NCBI GenBank assembly: GCA_021773395.1
Contig: JAJFKB010000024.1
Coordinates: 282,741-346,740, forward strand
Direction: 5' to 3'
Origin: Gammaproteobacteria bacterium
GTDB lineage: Bacteria > Pseudomonadota > Gammaproteobacteria > Pseudomonadales > IMCC2047
Length of the DNA: 64,000 nt
Shown: piece after piece, positions 55,342 to 64,000 of the stretch
Numbering within the stretch: position 1 is the stretch's first letter
Layout: each line of letters opens with the position of its first letter
Notes under the pieces: generated by a model
What the model was told of the DNA's origin: nothing
Seen by the model: only the letters and a program-made list of their open reading frames with translations
The model's database searches: none
Position numbers and translations under genes: made by a program

Positions 55342-56448
55342 ATGAAAACTCGAGCAGCAGTCGCCTTTCAGGCAGGTAAACCTTTAGAAATTGTTGAGGT
55401 AGATCTCGAAGGCCCTAAGGCAGGTGAGGTTTTGGTTGAAATAAAGGCTACCGGAGTCTGCCATACTGATGCCTTCACACTTTCAGGCGATGATCCCGAA
55501 GGCGCCTTCCCAGCGATACTGGGTCATGAAGGCGCTGGTATCGTTCAGGAAGTAGGGCCAGGGGTTTCCTCTTTAAAACCCGGTGACCATGTGATTCCTC
55601 TTTATACACCCGAATGCAGGGAATGTGACTTCTGCCTGCACCCCAAAACCAACCTATGCCAGGCGATTCGTGAAACCCAGGGCGCGGGTCTGATGCCCGA
55701 TGGATCCAGCCGATTTTCGATGGATGGGAAATCTATCTTGCATTATATGGGTTGCTCCACATTCTCCAACTACACGGTGCTGCCGGAAATTGCGCTGGCC
55801 AAAATTCGCAAAGATGCCCCCTTTGATAAAGTATGTTATATCGGCTGCGGAGTCACCACTGGCGTAGGCGTAGTTGTATTCGACGCCAAGGTAGAACCCG
55901 GCTCAAATGTTGTCGTTTTTGGATTGGGCGGTATAGGTCTGAATGTTATTCAAGGCGCAAGGCTGGCGGGTGCAAATAAAATTGTGGGCATTGACCTTAA
56001 CGAATCGAAAGTACCGCTAGCCAGACAGTTTGGTATGACTGATTTCATCAACCCTAAAGGGGTTGATGATATCGTGTCTTCGATTATCGAACTAACCGGT
56101 GGTGGCGCTGACTACAGTTTTGAATGTATCGGTAACGTCAACACCATGCGTCAGGCGCTTGAATGCTGCCATAAGGGTTGGGGGGAATCCTACATTATCG
56201 GGGTTGCCGGAGCCGGACAGGAGATCTCCACGCGACCCTTTCAACTGGTAACCGGCAGAGTCTGGCGCGGTACCGCTTTTGGCGGCGCGCGTGGCCGTAC
56301 TGATGTACCAAAAATTGTCGACTGGTATATGGACAATAAAATCAATATCGATGATTTGATCACCCACACCATGCCGCTCGAAGAGATCAATACCGCATTC
56401 GATCTGATGCATGCCGGCAAAAGCATACGCTCAGTCGTGCTTTACTAG
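55342..56448 (+). CDS. frmA: S-(hydroxymethyl)glutathione dehydrogenase (class III alcohol dehydrogenase)
   Basis: Oxidises S-hydroxymethylglutathione, formed from formaldehyde, to S-formylglutathione, and can reduce nitrosoglutathione. Its 368 residues fit the family. The catalytic zinc ligands are in [12 protein letters not shown] (Cys, about 37–48) and GHEGAGIV (His/Glu). The structural zinc Cys cluster is [15 protein letters not shown] (about 92–106), and NAD binding is at [14 protein letters not shown] (about 194–207). GGAG precedes the ATG. It is followed by frmB after 33 bases, and is divergent from the LysR gene. Confidence 0.95.
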   Translation: MKTRAAVAFQAGKPLEIVEVDLEGPKAGEVLVEIKATGVCHTDAFTLSGDDPEGAFPAILGHEGAGIVQEVGPGVSSLKPGDHVIPLYTPECRECDFCLHPKTNLCQAIRETQGAGLMPDGSSRFSMDGKSILHYMGCSTFSNYTVLPEIALAKIRKDAPFDKVCYIGCGVTTGVGVVVFDAKVEPGSNVVVFGLGGIGLNVIQGARLAGANKIVGIDLNESKVPLARQFGMTDFINPKGVDDIVSSIIELTGGGADYSFECIGNVNTMRQALECCHKGWGESYIIGVAGAGQEISTRPFQLVTGRVWRGTAFGGARGRTDVPKIVDWYMDNKINIDDLITHTMPLEEINTAFDLMHAGKSIRSVVLY

Positions 56449-56481
56449 GGTCTGTTCACACTAATTGGATTGCTATTTGGG

Positions 56482-57321
56482 ATGAAGAAGATCAGCGACA
56501 ACCGATGTTTTGATGGCAGACAGCAACGCTACCAACACCACTCAAGCTGTTTGAATTGCGAGATGACTTTCTCGGTTTACCTGCCTCCTCTGGCGGAAAC
56601 TGAAAAGGTCCCAGTGATTTTTTGGCTATCGGGACTTACGTGCAGCGATGAAAATTTTGTCCAAAAAGCCGGCGCCCAGCGTTACGCCAGTGAACAGGGT
56701 GTGGCCATAATCGCTCCCGACACCAGTCCACGGGGCGAAGCCATTCCAGATGACCCCGAACATGACTGGGATTTTGGCATAGGAGCGGGCTTTTATCTCA
56801 ACGCGACTCAAGAACCCTGGCGGCAACACTACCAGATGTACAACTATATTTGCGAAGAGTTACCCGCAATAATCTTTAATGAACTGCCTCTCGACGTATC
56901 ACGCCAGTCGATCATGGGTCATTCCATGGGCGGCCACGGCGCATTGACCATCGCCCTGAAAAACCCCGGACGATTCAAAGCAGTATCAGCCTTTTCGCCC
57001 ATCTGCGCCCCAATGAATTGCCCCTGGGGAGTCAAAGCCTTTAGCAACTACCTGGGCAAAGATAGGGAAATCTGGGCTCAGTATGATAGTTGCGCACTGA
57101 TCAAGTCAGCAAAAGAACGTCTGCCCATTCTTTTGGACCAGGGTGATCAGGACGGATTTCTGGAAGAGCAGCTAAAGCCGAATCTGTTAAAAACAGTCTG
57201 CGAAGAGTACAGGCACCCGCTGAATTTACGCATGCAGAAAGGTTATGATCATAGCTACTTTTTTATTGTCAGTTTTATGGGTGATCATATTGCACATCAT
57301 GCGCAAGCGCTACGAAAATAG
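56482..57321 (+). CDS. frmB: S-formylglutathione hydrolase
   Basis: Hydrolyses S-formylglutathione to formate and glutathione, the second step of formaldehyde detoxification. I start at ATG 56482 (279 residues, close to the E. coli length), since the longer frame begins with a TTG. The nucleophile Ser148 lies in GHSMGGHGAL; the Asp is near residue 225 in DQGDQDGF and the His is in KGYDHSYFFI near 257. It lies 33 bases after frmA, so both are co-transcribed. Confidence 0.94.
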   Translation: MKKISDNRCFDGRQQRYQHHSSCLNCEMTFSVYLPPLAETEKVPVIFWLSGLTCSDENFVQKAGAQRYASEQGVAIIAPDTSPRGEAIPDDPEHDWDFGIGAGFYLNATQEPWRQHYQMYNYICEELPAIIFNELPLDVSRQSIMGHSMGGHGALTIALKNPGRFKAVSAFSPICAPMNCPWGVKAFSNYLGKDREIWAQYDSCALIKSAKERLPILLDQGDQDGFLEEQLKPNLLKTVCEEYRHPLNLRMQKGYDHSYFFIVSFMGDHIAHHAQALRK

Positions 57322-57527
57322 GCACACCACAACCTAGTAATAACATTACTATTTGATCGTATTATATTGTTTTGTATCTTTTTTATATTTTATTTAGTCA
57401 ACGTTTTTGAAGACATTAGATAGTGAGCGTGCGCTAAGAAATTGAAGTACAGCATGGCTGCAAACAACAAGATCTAATCATAAAACTGGGTGAAGTGAGC
57501 ATTATTGATGCCAGTAATTCGGCTTTG

Positions 57528-60500
57528 CTATCCACCTAAATTTAGCAGCAGAGCATTACCCCCCGTCGCCACAATATTGGTTGTAATTGTTTTCTCTACC
57601 GCAAAACGCAGCATATAATCTGACTCGCCTTTTTCAATGACTACTGGCGTAATCGCACCTCCACGCGCCGCCAGTTGCTGTTGCATCTCGATAGCTTCCA
57701 CTAAAGGGCCGGACCAGGCTATCGCCGCTGTGCGATGGTCGGCTGTGACAAATTTTTGTACTTCGGGAGAGTCCTGCTTGCAGGGTGTCATATAAAGTAT
57801 CGATGGTGGAACACCTGCCTCAAGTAATGCGCTGATCATCAGTTGAGCGGACTCCAGGTGTTCGATAGATGGCTGAACGATGACCGCATTACCCGTCGCC
57901 AGTGCCACCGCTATTTGTCCGGCAAAATTCGTAAAACGTTCTCCTTCGGCAGCAACACAATAAACAATTCCCCGGCCATGCAGGCTTAGCTGATTGGTTT
58001 CGCCGGTTGGCCCTGGCAATACGATGGGCGCATTACAGCGACTGCGGGCCTGCTGCGCATAATACTGACAAACAGTCGCAGCCTCTCTTGCCTCGGACGA
58101 TACTTGAGCAACCTCTAGCATACTTGCGGCTTTTTCCAGAACAGCTCCGCGATGTTTTCCACCAGCCAGAACCCAAGCCAATTGATTTTGTTCTGCGCTG
58201 TTATAACTATTGGAAAGTTGAGCAATAACGTCTTCTGCTGCCGCAGCACTACTGCCGCTCACCATATTATTGGCCGAACGTGCTTTTTCAATGAATAGTG
58301 CTTTACCGGCTATTGGTGATTTTGCCACGAGAACGCTTGACTCAGCATCCACTGCCTTAAATTCCAATACCTGGCTAACTTTATAGGCAAAACGCGGCAG
58401 ATAATGGGGTCCTCCAGCCTTAGGCCCTGTACCAGAAAGCCCTTGGCCGCCAAAAGGATTAACGCCCACTACCGCACCCACCATATTGCGGTTAATGTAG
58501 TTATTGCCGACTCGAGTGCGCTTTACCACCGCTTTGGCGAACGATTCAATACGACTATGCACGCCCAAAGTTAAACCAAATCCAGTGCCGTTAATCTCCT
58601 TAATCACGCTATTGATGTCGGATTTTTTAAACCTGATAACATGCAGAATTGGGCCAAAAACCTCACCCGGCAACTGATCAATGGAAGCTAATTCAAATAG
58701 GTGTGGTGGGACAAAGGTGCCTGACGCAGACTCCTTTGGCAGCTGGCAGGCATGGAGCAATCTGGCTTCGTCTTTCATATTCTCAACATGTCGCAGCAAG
58801 CCCTCGCGGGCCTTGTCATCGATGACGGGACCCACATCTGTCTCCAGCTGCCAGGGATTGCCGATACGCAATTCGTCCATGGCACCTTTAAGCATGGTGA
58901 TGACGGAATCCGCTATCTCTTCCTGTACATACATCACCCTTAACGCCGAACAACGCTGGCCGGCACTTAAAAATGCAGAGCGTATGACATCATCAACCAC
59001 CTGTTCCGGTAACGCTGACGAGTCGACAATCATCACATTCTGGCCGCCAGTTTCGGCGATTAAAACCGGTATATCCTGACTACGACTAATACCCTGCCGT
59101 TGCACCAGCGTCTTCTGAATAGTCTGCGCTACCTCCGTTGACCCGGTAAATGCAACGCCTTTGACTCGGTTGTCCATATTTAGAATAGCCCCCAAAACAC
59201 TGCCCCGACCTGGCATAAAATGCAGCACATCAGTGGGGACCCCGGCCAGATGTAAAATACCAATGGCTTGAGCCGCAATCAGTGGAGTCGGATCGGCCGG
59301 TTTGGCAATAACACAATTACCAGCCGCAAGCGCAGCGGCTATTTGCCCAGTGAAGATTGCCAGAGGGAAATTCCAAGGGCTGATACAGAAGAACACCCCT
59401 CGCCCCTGCAGTCGGTTTTCACAGATATTCCCCGCTGGATCAATGGTGTTATAAGCTCCTTCAAAATGGTGGCGAGCCTGGAGCGCGTAGTAGCGTAAAA
59501 AATCAACCGCCTCGCGTACTTCCGAAACGCCATCGTCGAGGGTACGCCCCGCCTCATAGCCTAACAAACCAATCAACTCCGGCATTTGCTCTAGCATTAT
59601 ATCTGCGGCCCGCTCCAACAAGCCTGCCCGGGCGTCTCCCCCCAGCGCACTCCAACTGGCCTGAGCTGCATCAGCTAAATTCAACGCGCGGCTGACATCT
59701 TCGGCGCTAGCGTTACGACAAAAGCCGATGATTCGGCGGGTATCTGCCGGACAGACCACTGCCAGACCATCCTCAACATTGACTTCACCACCAACTATCG
59801 GCCCAGTGTGCCATTGCTGATCAGCCATAGATGCAACTGTCTCTTGAAGCGCCCGCGCAACATCTGCGTTGGCTAAATCCAAGCCATGGGTATCGGCCCG
59901 CGCTTCTCCTGCTGCTCGATAAATATTTTCGGGTAACGGGATAACGCTATGGCGACGAGAGTCGGCCTTGTTCACCTCATACTGAACGTCGGTAATCACC
60001 TGCTCTACTGGTACATTTTTATTCATAAACCGGTTAACAAAAGAGCTGTTGGCGCCATTCTCCAGCAAACGGCGCACCAGGTACGGCAGCAGGTCCTTGT
60101 GTGCACCCACTGGCGCATAAACACGCACGGGTGCAACATAATCTTCTTTCGCTAACTGACGATGCAACAAGTCACCCATCCCATGCAGGCGCTGGAATTC
60201 AAATTGCTTATTGCCATTGCTCGCAAGTGCCAATACCAACGCGGCCGTGTGAGCGTTATGCGTAGCAAATTGCGGATAAATTACCTCCTGGGCACCCAGT
60301 AGTTTTTCCGCACATACCTGATAGCTTAAATCTGTATTGGCCTTGCGGGTATAAACGGGGTAATCGGCATAACCCTGCTCCTGGGCATATTTGATTTCTG
60401 AATCCCAGTAAGCACCTTTTACCAAACGCACCATTAATCGGGTACCAGTGTCGTGCGCCAACGCAATTAACCAGTCAGCCACCCAAATAGATCTCTTCCC

Positions 60501-61475
60501 ATAGGCTTGTAATACAAATCCTAACCCGTCCCAGTGACTCAACCCGGGATCGCTGGCTAGCGCCTGCAAAATATCAAGAGAAAGCTCCAGTCTATCTGCT
60601 TCCTCTGCATCGATAGTAAAACCGAGCCCATACTTTTTCGCCTCCATGGCCAGTTGGCGCACAAGCGGCAACAACTCATTTATTACTCGCGTTTTCTGTT
60701 TGAATTCGTAACGCGGGTGCAGCGCCGACAATTTAACTGAAATACCGTTAGCACTTATAACGTTATCGCTCTTTTCACGAGCACCGATTTCCTGAATAGC
60801 CTTTAGGTAAGCATCAAAATAGCGCGCCGCGTCCGCTTTTGTTCGAGCACCTTCACCTAACATATCAAAGGAGAAACGTGTGCCGGATCTATTCTCGCTT
60901 TGCCCACGCTTTATTGCCTCGTTAATGTCGCGCCCTAGCACGTATTGCTGCCCCATAATTTTCATAGCCTGACGCACCGCTGTTCGCACCATAGGCTCAC
61001 CCACACGGTTTATCAGTTTTTTTAGCCACCCCTCTGTGTCTTCTGTGATATTCGAATCCAGGCTCACAATCCTGCCGGTTAACATCAATCCCCAGGTAGA
61101 TGCATTAACAAAAAGAGAGGTAGACTGACCCAAATGATCACCCCAGTCTCCGGACAAAACCTTTTCAGCGATCAACTCATCGGCCGTATCTGCATCCGGC
61201 ACTCTCAAGAGCGATTCTGCCAGACACATTAGCGCCACACCTTCCTTGCTCGATAAACTAAACTCCTGCATGAATAGATCCAGCGTGCCTGCATTATCTG
61301 CATCCTCACGACAACCTGTCACCAAAGTCCGGCCTTTCTTAACAATCTGCTCTCGCTGAACTTCAGTCAGACACGAGTGTGTCAATAAATAATCTACACA
61401 GGTCGCTTCATCAGCATGCGTATGTTGGCGGATGGTTGCTCTGAACATATCCAGTGATGCAGGCGTGGACACCAT
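57528..61475 (-). CDS. putA: Bifunctional proline dehydrogenase/P5C dehydrogenase without DNA-binding domain
   Basis: Oxidises proline to glutamate in two channelled steps. The 1315-residue protein has a helical N-terminal arm (1–170), the FAD proline dehydrogenase barrel (about 180–480, with [16 protein letters not shown]), and the glutamate-semialdehyde dehydrogenase domain (about 570–1040, catalytic Glu in IAETGGQN and Cys in [10 protein letters not shown]). A C-terminal ALDH-superfamily-like domain (about 1090–1315) completes it. The ribbon-helix-helix DNA-binding domain of E. coli-type trifunctional PutA is missing: the start ([18 protein letters not shown]) enters the arm directly. Regulation may instead come from the divergent Lrp-type gene 127 bases away. 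Confidence 0.95.
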   Translation of the reverse strand: MVSTPASLDMFRATIRQHTHADEATCVDYLLTHSCLTEVQREQIVKKGRTLVTGCREDADNAGTLDLFMQEFSLSSKEGVALMCLAESLLRVPDADTADELIAEKVLSGDWGDHLGQSTSLFVNASTWGLMLTGRIVSLDSNITEDTEGWLKKLINRVGEPMVRTAVRQAMKIMGQQYVLGRDINEAIKRGQSENRSGTRFSFDMLGEGARTKADAARYFDAYLKAIQEIGAREKSDNVISANGISVKLSALHPRYEFKQKTRVINELLPLVRQLAMEAKKYGLGFTIDAEEADRLELSLDILQALASDPGLSHWDGLGFVLQAYGKRSIWVADWLIALAHDTGTRLMVRLVKGAYWDSEIKYAQEQGYADYPVYTRKANTDLSYQVCAEKLLGAQEVIYPQFATHNAHTAALVLALASNGNKQFEFQRLHGMGDLLHRQLAKEDYVAPVRVYAPVGAHKDLLPYLVRRLLENGANSSFVNRFMNKNVPVEQVITDVQYEVNKADSRRHSVIPLPENIYRAAGEARADTHGLDLANADVARALQETVASMADQQWHTGPIVGGEVNVEDGLAVVCPADTRRIIGFCRNASAEDVSRALNLADAAQASWSALGGDARAGLLERAADIMLEQMPELIGLLGYEAGRTLDDGVSEVREAVDFLRYYALQARHHFEGAYNTIDPAGNICENRLQGRGVFFCISPWNFPLAIFTGQIAAALAAGNCVIAKPADPTPLIAAQAIGILHLAGVPTDVLHFMPGRGSVLGAILNMDNRVKGVAFTGSTEVAQTIQKTLVQRQGISRSQDIPVLIAETGGQNVMIVDSSALPEQVVDDVIRSAFLSAGQRCSALRVMYVQEEIADSVITMLKGAMDELRIGNPWQLETDVGPVIDDKAREGLLRHVENMKDEARLLHACQLPKESASGTFVPPHLFELASIDQLPGEVFGPILHVIRFKKSDINSVIKEINGTGFGLTLGVHSRIESFAKAVVKRTRVGNNYINRNMVGAVVGVNPFGGQGLSGTGPKAGGPHYLPRFAYKVSQVLEFKAVDAESSVLVAKSPIAGKALFIEKARSANNMVSGSSAAAAEDVIAQLSNSYNSAEQNQLAWVLAGGKHRGAVLEKAASMLEVAQVSSEAREAATVCQYYAQQARSRCNAPIVLPGPTGETNQLSLHGRGIVYCVAAEGERFTNFAGQIAVALATGNAVIVQPSIEHLESAQLMISALLEAGVPPSILYMTPCKQDSPEVQKFVTADHRTAAIAWSGPLVEAIEMQQQLAARGGAITPVVIEKGESDYMLRFAVEKTITTNIVATGGNALLLNLGG

Positions 61476-61602
61476 GTCTCACCTCTCAATTCTTATAATG
61501 TATGATTCTGTATTATGGGCAATACGCTCTATAATTATTCGTTATAATCGGCACTTAAACATTATTTAATAATTCTATTGTCTGTTATTTTAGGTTTATA
61601 TT

Positions 61603-62094
61603 ATGCAAAAGAAAGATAAGCCCCTGGATCGCACGGACTACCGAATACTCGACCGGCTGCAAAAAAATAGCAAGATCACAAACGTTGAGTTAGCAGAGCA
61701 GATTAATCTTAGTCCACCGCCCTGCCTGGAACGGGTAAAACGACTCGAGCGCGACGGATATATCAAGAAGTACGTTGCAATACTCAACCCCTATAAACTC
61801 AATGCAGGACTGTTAGCCTACATACAAGTTTCTTTACTCAGCACCGCCAGCAAAGATTTGGAGGATTTTAATCGAGCAATGATACTGCTCGATCAAGTTC
61901 AGGAGTGTCATATGGTGTCCGGCGGCTTTGATTACTTGATCAAAGTAAGGACGTCTGACATGCAGTCTTATAGAGACTTTCTGGGAAATGATTTGGCCAC
62001 TATCGCCAACGTCAGAGAAACCCACACTTATGTGGTGATGCAAGAGGTTAAATATGAGCACAATATATCGCTTGATTATGCTCAACAAGGTTAA
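61603..62094 (+). CDS. Lrp/AsnC-family regulator, PutR-like
   Basis: A 163-residue regulator with an N-terminal AsnC helix-turn-helix (LDRTDYRILDRLQKNSKITN … NLSPPPCLERVKRLERDGYI, about 8–60) and a C-terminal RAM effector domain (about 75–155). Divergent from putA, it probably activates putA in response to proline, as PutR/BkdR-like regulators do elsewhere. The putA–lrp gap contains CTATAATTATTCGTTATAAT, an AT-rich dyad that could be its site. The proline response is inferred from position only. Confidence 0.88.
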   Translation: MQKKDKPLDRTDYRILDRLQKNSKITNVELAEQINLSPPPCLERVKRLERDGYIKKYVAILNPYKLNAGLLAYIQVSLLSTASKDLEDFNRAMILLDQVQECHMVSGGFDYLIKVRTSDMQSYRDFLGNDLATIANVRETHTYVVMQEVKYEHNISLDYAQQG

Positions 62095-62532
62095 GATTAA
62101 CCGGCGGTGATTTTAGGTGACAACTATTTCTTTCAACCTATTTTCTTCCCTGTAAGAAAAGTTAATCTTTAATAATTAATTACATTAATAAAAAGACGTA
62201 TCTTTTTGATATATAACTAATATAATAAACTAAAACCCGCCAAATAATCTATGTTTTTAGTCGCTTGGTTTAGATCCCGCTGGCACATAGAATATAGCCA
62301 TACAGACTTCATATCGTTTGGCGCTTTTGGTGATAAATGTCATTCAGACTAAGCCGGGCCGAGCACTTCATTTTTTGAATTGGTCGGATTGAAAGATTGT
62401 TGCTCTCCACTTTCTTCGCCTTCTTTGTGAGCCAACCTGATTTCTTCAAAATCAACCTGGCTATGATCTCGCCTTATTAAGTCTCTTTCATATTTGCCGT
62501 CATTGGTATACTCACTTTCAGTCAATGGGGCG
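62095..62532. other. Intergenic gap between lrp-like gene and DUF481 gene
   Basis: This 438-base gap is AT-rich after the lrp stop. I see no tRNA and no clear terminator in it. A possible 58-codon reading frame at 62349–62525 is the only coding signal. Confidence 0.4.
62349..62525 (-). CDS. Possible small acidic protein (doubtful)
   Basis: A 58-codon frame that starts at a TTG eight bases after the DUF481 stop. It encodes a hydrophilic, Glu/Asp/Lys-rich peptide (LTESEYTNDGKYERDLIRR, then HSQVDFEEIRLAHKEG). The composition looks coding-like, but there is no ATG, GTG or convincing ribosome site. It could be a coupled short gene or chance. Confidence 0.2.
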   Translation of the reverse strand: MTESEYTNDGKYERDLIRRDHSQVDFEEIRLAHKEGEESGEQQSFNPTNSKNEVLGPA

Positions 62533-63561
62533 TTAGAAATCCCAACCTAAGCCGAAAATATAGGAAGAGTCCTCTTTTTCTGCATTGTCGGCTGGGGTCT
62601 GATCCCAATCAAACAGTACTTTCGCTTCGATAAACAGGTGTGAATTTATGCGTGTGCGAATACCTGTCGTAGTATTGAATAATTGATCCTGTGCATCTTC
62701 TAAACTGGGAATCCATTTGCCATGATGAAAGAAGGTTGTCGCAGTGGAAAACTTGTGACTGTAGCGCCAGCCAAAGCGCGCAGCAATATAATCGTTATCC
62801 TCAGATTGATCAGAAAAACTCTCGTTGACCCAACTTAAACCGGCCTCAACGTCGAACTTGGTAACCTCGTTATTAATCCAACGATAACCTCCACCAGAAC
62901 CGAGAGTAAGCCGCAAATCCAGGTTTGCTGTTGACTCCTTTTCGGCATTAATTTCACCGTACAAGTAGTATTTAGGTGTTAAAAAATAGTCATAATGAGC
63001 ACCCAGCTCGTAACGTCGCTTACTGGTACTTTCAGTACCGGTATCGGGATCTGTCTCGCGATTTTCGATGAATTCCAGATCCAGAATAATACGATCTGTT
63101 TTAGTCTCTCTAATAGCATCCACCAGCATTTGCATATCCTGAGACTCACTATTACCGCGATCGATAACCAGGCCTCCGGAAATCCTGCCCGTCCATTCCA
63201 CCGGTGGCGGAGCGGGAGGGTTTATCTTCAAAAGCTGTGATAAAGCAACAGTTTTTGCCTCGACAATACTGGATTGGCTCAATTGGATTGTGCCATCATC
63301 CGCAAGCTGAACTGTTTGTTTAAGTACAGTGCCATCTTGAAAGTGTAATTCTGCAGCCTCATCTATAGCGAAGCTATCGACCTTATCAATAGCGAAGCTG
63401 ACTTCTCCGAGCACGGCAGAATTAAGTTTAATCGTTCCATTTTGCATGGAAATTATGGTGCCCTGGAGTTGATCACCATTGTGAAATTTGATCAAATCCG
63501 CCCAGCTAGGTGAAACAAAAAATACAGCGCAGCAGAGTATTAATCTGTGTGTTTTGAACAT
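62533..63561 (-). CDS. DUF481 outer-membrane protein
   Basis: A 342-residue protein with a signal peptide (about 1–21, ending SWA). Residues 25–115 form repeated β-strands of an LSm-like kind (FHNGDQLQGTIISM, AELHFQDGTVLKQTVQL), then a Pro-rich hinge (INPPAPPPVEW). A DUF481 barrel-like domain follows (about 122–342), ending in GLGWDF with the terminal Phe of outer-membrane proteins. Function unknown; it may be a salt-induced outer-membrane barrel. GGAAG precedes the ATG. Confidence 0.87.
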   Translation of the reverse strand: MFKTHRLILCCAVFFVSPSWADLIKFHNGDQLQGTIISMQNGTIKLNSAVLGEVSFAIDKVDSFAIDEAAELHFQDGTVLKQTVQLADDGTIQLSQSSIVEAKTVALSQLLKINPPAPPPVEWTGRISGGLVIDRGNSESQDMQMLVDAIRETKTDRIILDLEFIENRETDPDTGTESTSKRRYELGAHYDYFLTPKYYLYGEINAEKESTANLDLRLTLGSGGGYRWINNEVTKFDVEAGLSWVNESFSDQSEDNDYIAARFGWRYSHKFSTATTFFHHGKWIPSLEDAQDQLFNTTTGIRTRINSHLFIEAKVLFDWDQTPADNAEKEDSSYIFGLGWDF

Positions 63562-63700
63562 TAAAACTTCCTATTAGATACAGTCAGGCTAGGTATATTA
63601 AACAATGGGTTAACAAATGAGAACGGGCGAATTTACCGAATAGTTCGAATTTTTTCAATATGCCGGTGAGTGGTTACGCCGTTTAATTCGCATTCCCCGC

Positions 63701-64000
63701 TCACTGCCCGGCGAGCTGCACTGTCAGTTGGGTCGAGCCTCCCAGTGTCACCCACCCCGAGAGTCGACCGCCCCACGGGGTCCCGAAGGGTGACCCTCCG
63801 ATGGTCGCGCCCGTTGGGACCGTCAACGGGACGTCGAGCGCTATTGTAGAGCTCACATGTACCTGTCCGCCCTGCAGGTATGCCTCCACACGGGAGGCAG
63901 TCCCACCAGAGCGCGCGACGATCTCGTCGCCCCAGGCCTGCATCCGTCGAACATGATCGGTCGCCACGCCCATGGACGGGTTGTCCAGCGGCGCGTCCGC
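63701..64000 (-). CDS. Partial GC-rich ORF of foreign composition
   Basis: A frame of 99 codons plus a TGA stop, open to the right edge, so its start is outside the window. It reads ADAPLDNPSMGVATDHVRRM … TPWGGRLSGWVTLGG … TVQLAGQ. I do not recognise the family; the Gly/Thr/Val-rich, strand-like repeats recall a structural or tail-type protein, but that is a guess. By my count 75 of 99 codons end in G or C, unlike every other gene here. Two 60-base lines inside it hold 42 and 40 G+C. It may belong to another genome joined to this one. Confidence 0.5.
   Translation of the reverse strand, partial: ADAPLDNPSMGVATDHVRRMQAWGDEIVARSGGTASRVEAYLQGGQVHVSSTIALDVPLTVPTGATIGGSPFGTPWGGRLSGWVTLGGSTQLTVQLAGQ

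Noticed and set aside
61476-61602. A tRNA or small RNA gene in the putA–lrp gap
   Set aside because: The AT-rich dyads fit a regulator site; no cloverleaf arms can be drawn.
1-64000. A prophage, integron, transposon or CRISPR array
   Set aside because: No integrase, transposase, repeat-spacer units or flanking direct repeats were seen; only the last 300 bases look foreign.

Overview
The window looks like chromosomal DNA of a marine-type gammaproteobacterium, probably near Cellvibrionales or Pseudomonadales. I infer this from the protein families, from mid-range base composition (29 of 60 G+C in the one typical line I counted), and from two gene neighbourhoods I recall from Pseudomonas: comEC–DUF2062–lol–PilZ and pepN–DUF2797–DUF1315–glpG–phosphoesterase–nadK. 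I saw no rRNA, tRNA, CRISPR array, transposase or integrase.

Layout. 1–6.3 kb: a truncated comEC, a DUF2062 protein, lolD and a single lolC/E gene, a divergent PilZ gene, and a secreted matrixin-type metalloprotease with a secreted partner. 6.5–21.2 kb: an acetate/propionate locus with acs, prpE, a DEDDh exonuclease, a cNMP/CBS/DUF294 protein, a two-subunit Na+/solute symporter, the hybrid kinase CrbS, its regulator CrbR, and a DcaP-type porin. A palindrome TAKAC-N4-GTCKA occurs in three intergenic regions of this locus and is a candidate CrbR operator. 21.2–30 kb: housekeeping genes (pepN to nadK, DUF1853, a PLP-dependent deaminase). 30–35.2 kb: accessory genes, including a secreted lectin/crystallin-like protein, an unrecognised coiled-coil protein, a LapA-like membrane protein and a second matrixin with a PEP-CTERM-like tail. 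35.2–40.2 kb: rmuC and the Na+-pumping oxaloacetate decarboxylase genes oadGAB.

40.3–55.2 kb is a catabolic island on the minus strand. In transcription order it holds a LysR gene, a GMC oxidoreductase with its Tat-like small subunit, a hydroxyacyl-CoA dehydrogenase, a TonB-dependent receptor, a Tat-exported FAD oxidase, an aldehyde dehydrogenase, a 2-oxo acid decarboxylase, an MFS transporter and an AraC regulator. Three of its transcription units share one promoter design: a box AAATYGCTGCCAW, six bases, ATAG, then exactly 20 bases to a TNWAAT -10 element. This is the strongest new signal in the window and looks like an AraC-family regulon. One of the three promoters is followed by an attenuator-like leader. 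The substrate cannot be read from sequence; a 2-oxo acid to aldehyde to acid step is the clearest chemistry.

55.3–63.6 kb: frmA–frmB for formaldehyde detoxification, putA lacking the DNA-binding domain with a divergent Lrp-type regulator, and a DUF481 outer-membrane protein. The last 300 bases (63.7–64.0 kb) switch abruptly to about two-thirds G+C with a partial foreign-looking ORF, which suggests a chimeric contig end or an island edge.
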